From Clostridiales bacterium UBA1728 (GTDB lineage: Bacteria > Bacillota > Clostridia > Oscillospirales > Oscillospiraceae), in assembly GCA_002315975.1 (NCBI GenBank), contig DCIK01000003.1:1-33296 (forward strand): 33,296 bases of DNA. The letters are read 5' to 3'. Shown here in pieces: positions 31,521 through 33,296 of the stretch (the stretch's first letter is position 1; the number at the start of each line of letters is the position of its first letter). The notes below the pieces were generated by a model. It ran no database searches, was not told the DNA's origin, and saw only the letters and a program-made list of their open reading frames with translations. The translations under genes and the position numbers were made by a program.

Positions 31521-32054
31521 TCAGTTCGCCACCTGCACCATGCTGCAGCGGATGATCCGATCGCCCAGCTTAAAGCCCTTCTGGAACTCGGCGACGATCT
31601 CGCCTTCGCCCTTGCTTTCGTCCTCAATGTGCATGACGGCGTTATGAAGCTTGGGATCGAAGGTCTGACCTACGGCCTCGATGGCGGTCACGCCCAGCTT
31701 GGTGAAGACCTCAGTGAGCTGATTCATGGTCATCTCCACGCCCTTGCGGTAGGCCTCGTCCTCGGTGGGGGCGTTGAGCGCCCGCTCCAGATTGTCGTAG
31801 ACGGGAAGAATCTTACCCACGGTGTCCAGCTTCACATCCGAATAAATGTTCTCGCGCTCCTTGGCGCTGCGGCGGCGGAAGTTGTCGTACTCGGCGGCCA
31901 GCCGGAGGTATTTGTCCTTCTCGGCGGCCAGCTCCTCACTGAGCTTTTCCTCAGCGGTCTTTTCGGCGGGGGCTTCGCTTTCCGTTTCGGTTTTGGCCTC
32001 CTCCACGGAAGCCTCCTCGGGAACCTTCTTTTCCTCGTCGTGCTTTTTACTCAT
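31521..32054 (-). CDS. grpE: Nucleotide exchange factor GrpE
   Basis: GrpE co-chaperone (177 aa) that releases ADP from DnaK. An acidic disordered N-terminus (DEEKKVPEEASVEEAKTETE) leads into a long coiled-coil helix (AAEKDKYLRLAAEYDNFRRRSAKERE) and the C-terminal beta domain with the family end motif around GYKLGDRIIRCSMVQVAN (here GFKLGDRIIRCSMVQV). The start overlaps the end of hrcA by 8 bases. Order hrcA-grpE-dnaK-dnaJ is the standard Firmicutes arrangement. Confidence 0.97.
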   Translation of the reverse strand: MSKKHDEEKKVPEEASVEEAKTETESEAPAEKTAEEKLSEELAAEKDKYLRLAAEYDNFRRRSAKERENIYSDVKLDTVGKILPVYDNLERALNAPTEDEAYRKGVEMTMNQLTEVFTKLGVTAIEAVGQTFDPKLHNAVMHIEDESKGEGEIVAEFQKGFKLGDRIIRCSMVQVAN

Positions 32055-33132
32055 CTATTGTATCTCCTTTGAGAATCATTTTTCCGAATCCTGCGGGAGC
32101 CTCGCCGCTGCCTAAAAGCCGGCTCAGTCCCTCGGCCACATAGCTGAGCTTGGCGGCCACGGCGCTGTAGTCCATTCTGGTGGGCCCCACCACGCCGATG
32201 AGACCCCGCTGCCCCTCGCCGGCATCATACTCGGCCATGATCACGCTGGAATCTTTCAGCTCCTCGGCCAGATTTTCCGGGCCGATGATCATGCGTACCT
32301 TGCTGCTGCCGCCGTTGACGGTGGTGGCGGGCAGGCTCATGAGATGTTCGCTGTCGCTGAGATAGCTGATGACCCGGTGAGCCTTGTCGGGGTCCCGGAA
32401 CTCCGGGTGCTGCAAAAGGCTGCTCTCACCGGTGATCATGGCCTCGCCGCTGCTGCCGCTGTTGAGCACCTCGATGACAAAGGCGGCCACGATGGAGGTG
32501 AGCCCCATATTGTCCCGGGCGGCCCGCTCCGTGGCGGAGATGAGCACCGGGGTGATCTCGCTGTCGGTGAGGTTGGTAAAGCCCGCGTTGAAGAGGGCGG
32601 AGAGCTTGGTGATCAGGGTGCTGTCTACGCTGAAGGGGAGCTTCACCAGCTTGTTGCGGACGGTGCTGTTGCTCAGAAGAAGCACGATGATAAAGGTGTT
32701 GGCATCCACATAGAGCAGGTCAAACCTTGTGACCGTCAGCGCCCGGGGGCCGGAGAGTGCCACGGCGGGGTAGCCCGTCAGCTGACCCACCAGTCTGCCC
32801 GCGTCGCCCATGAGCTGTTCGGGCTTTTCAAGCCTGTGGTTCAGTCTGTCGTTGATGGTGTCGGTCTCCTCATCGGAGAGGCGGCGCTGCTCCATGAGCT
32901 CGTTCACATAGAAGCGGTAGCCCTGAGCGGCGGGAATGCGCCCTGCGGAGGTGTGGGGCTGCTCCAGGTAGCCCAGACTGGTCAGCTCGCTGAGCTCGTT
33001 GCGGATGGTGGCACTGGAGCAGGTGAGCCCTGCGGCAGCTACCACGGTCTTGGAACCCACCGGCTCCGCCGTGCGGATGTATTCCTCCACCACAGCGGCC
33101 AGAACCTTCTTTTTTCTTTCGCTGAGCTCCAT
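32047..33132 (-). CDS. hrcA: Heat-inducible transcription repressor HrcA
   Basis: HrcA repressor (361 aa), which binds CIRCE and is kept active by GroEL. The N-terminal winged helix is ELSERKKKVLAAVVEEYIRTAEPVGSKTV, followed by SSATIRNELSELTSLGYLEQPHTSAGRIP, the family signature. The C-terminal region contains the GAF-like part ending VGPTRMDYSAVAAKLSYVAE. ATG 33132 is chosen because the signature starts there and a GAGGTGG site lies upstream; the longer frame runs through the CIRCE operator. First gene of an autoregulated heat-shock operon. Confidence 0.97.
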   Translation of the reverse strand: MELSERKKKVLAAVVEEYIRTAEPVGSKTVVAAAGLTCSSATIRNELSELTSLGYLEQPHTSAGRIPAAQGYRFYVNELMEQRRLSDEETDTINDRLNHRLEKPEQLMGDAGRLVGQLTGYPAVALSGPRALTVTRFDLLYVDANTFIIVLLLSNSTVRNKLVKLPFSVDSTLITKLSALFNAGFTNLTDSEITPVLISATERAARDNMGLTSIVAAFVIEVLNSGSSGEAMITGESSLLQHPEFRDPDKAHRVISYLSDSEHLMSLPATTVNGGSSKVRMIIGPENLAEELKDSSVIMAEYDAGEGQRGLIGVVGPTRMDYSAVAAKLSYVAEGLSRLLGSGEAPAGFGKMILKGDTIDE

Positions 33133-33156
33133 TTTAGCAGTCCACCTCTTCGAGTG

Positions 33157-33183
33157 TTGGCACTCCGTTTCTCTGAGTGCTAA
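33157..33183 (-). promoter_or_regulatory. CIRCE operator
   Basis: On the minus strand TTAGCACTC-N9-GAGTGCCAA, one mismatch from the consensus TTAGCACTC-N9-GAGTGCTAA. It overlaps the end of the -10 box and spans the predicted start site, so HrcA binding should block initiation. Confidence 0.97.
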
Positions 33184-33210
33184 TTTAGCACGAATGCCCC
33201 TTGCTGTCAA
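33182..33210 (-). promoter_or_regulatory. hrcA operon promoter
   Basis: On the minus strand a consensus TTGACA (33205-33210) and TAAATT (33182-33187), 17 bp apart. A perfect 10-4-10 palindrome (33194-33217) covers the -35 box. Confidence 0.9.
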
Positions 33211-33276
33211 GGGGCATAGGGAGAATTATTGAATTGTTCACAAACTTTCAGCCTTTCTTTTCCTGCAAAGACCTCC

Positions 33277-33296
33277 GTAGGGCACGGCCTCCCGGC
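33277..33296. repeat. Start of another GTAGGGCACGG MITE-like element, cut by the window end
   Basis: The last 20 bases equal the first 20 of the left arm at 14074 and 23891. Confidence 0.7.

Noticed and set aside
33157..33217. CtsR or HspR box at the hrcA promoter
   Set aside because: Neither the GGTCAAA direct repeats of CtsR nor the HAIR inverted repeat of HspR is present; only CIRCE and an unrelated palindrome are seen.

Overview
The window looks like a chromosomal segment of a GC-rich gut-type Clostridium relative (Firmicutes, class Clostridia, probably Oscillospiraceae/Ruminococcaceae). The clues are strong AGGAGG-type ribosome sites with many TTG/GTG/ATG overlaps, sigma-A promoters, an HrcA/CIRCE heat-shock operon, a DnaD-domain/DnaI-like gene pair, RicT, a DUF896 (YnzC) protein, and protein sequences typical of that family. 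The placement is inferred from sequence character only; no 16S gene is present. Almost everything is core housekeeping. No phage, IS transposase, tRNA, rRNA or CRISPR array was seen.

Layout: (1) 1-2371: a repeat element, a terminator/promoter overlap and a structured leader feed rpsB-tsf, followed by rpmE and a terminator. (2) 2391-7023, minus strand: DUF896-holB-ricT and dnaD-like-dnaI. (3) 7015-13397, plus strand: U32 peptidase-maf-mreC-mreD-PBP2, a cell-shape/wall cluster divergent from the dnaD operon with overlapping -35 boxes. (4) 13436-13935: a monocistronic four-cluster ferredoxin with its own promoter and terminator. (5) 13980-18858: a methylglyoxal-synthase homologue with altered catalytic positions, hisS, comM and a C45-type Ntn hydrolase. 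(6) 18927-22701: a small LysM protein with a double-glycine leader, thiI, cinA and a phosphoribosyltransferase. (7) 22721-23787, minus: pta. (8) 24162-28076, plus: lepA, a membrane-anchored Ig-like surface protein overlapping tadA, and a bidirectional terminator. (9) 28080-33210, minus: hrcA-grpE-dnaK-dnaJ behind a TTGACA-17-TAAATT promoter with CIRCE.

The intergenic DNA is the unusual part. At least four families of small palindromic repeats occupy the gaps: a ~130-bp element starting and ending in CCCCCTCA/TGAGGGGG; a 108-137-bp element with 27-bp terminal inverted repeats (GTAGGGC...); a CTGTCATTGC family; and a GGGGACGGTTCTC palindrome. A fifth, modular family of four to five consecutive hairpins occurs three times (in mreD-PBP2, thiI-cinA and grpE-dnaK). 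Each copy is in the sense orientation between two co-directional genes; stem sequences differ between copies while pairing and loops are kept.

Main points to follow up: the modular hairpin family; the methylglyoxal synthase with Cys at the catalytic Asp position; the double-glycine-leader LysM protein next to a C45 hydrolase; and the 24-bp palindrome over the hrcA -35 box beside CIRCE.
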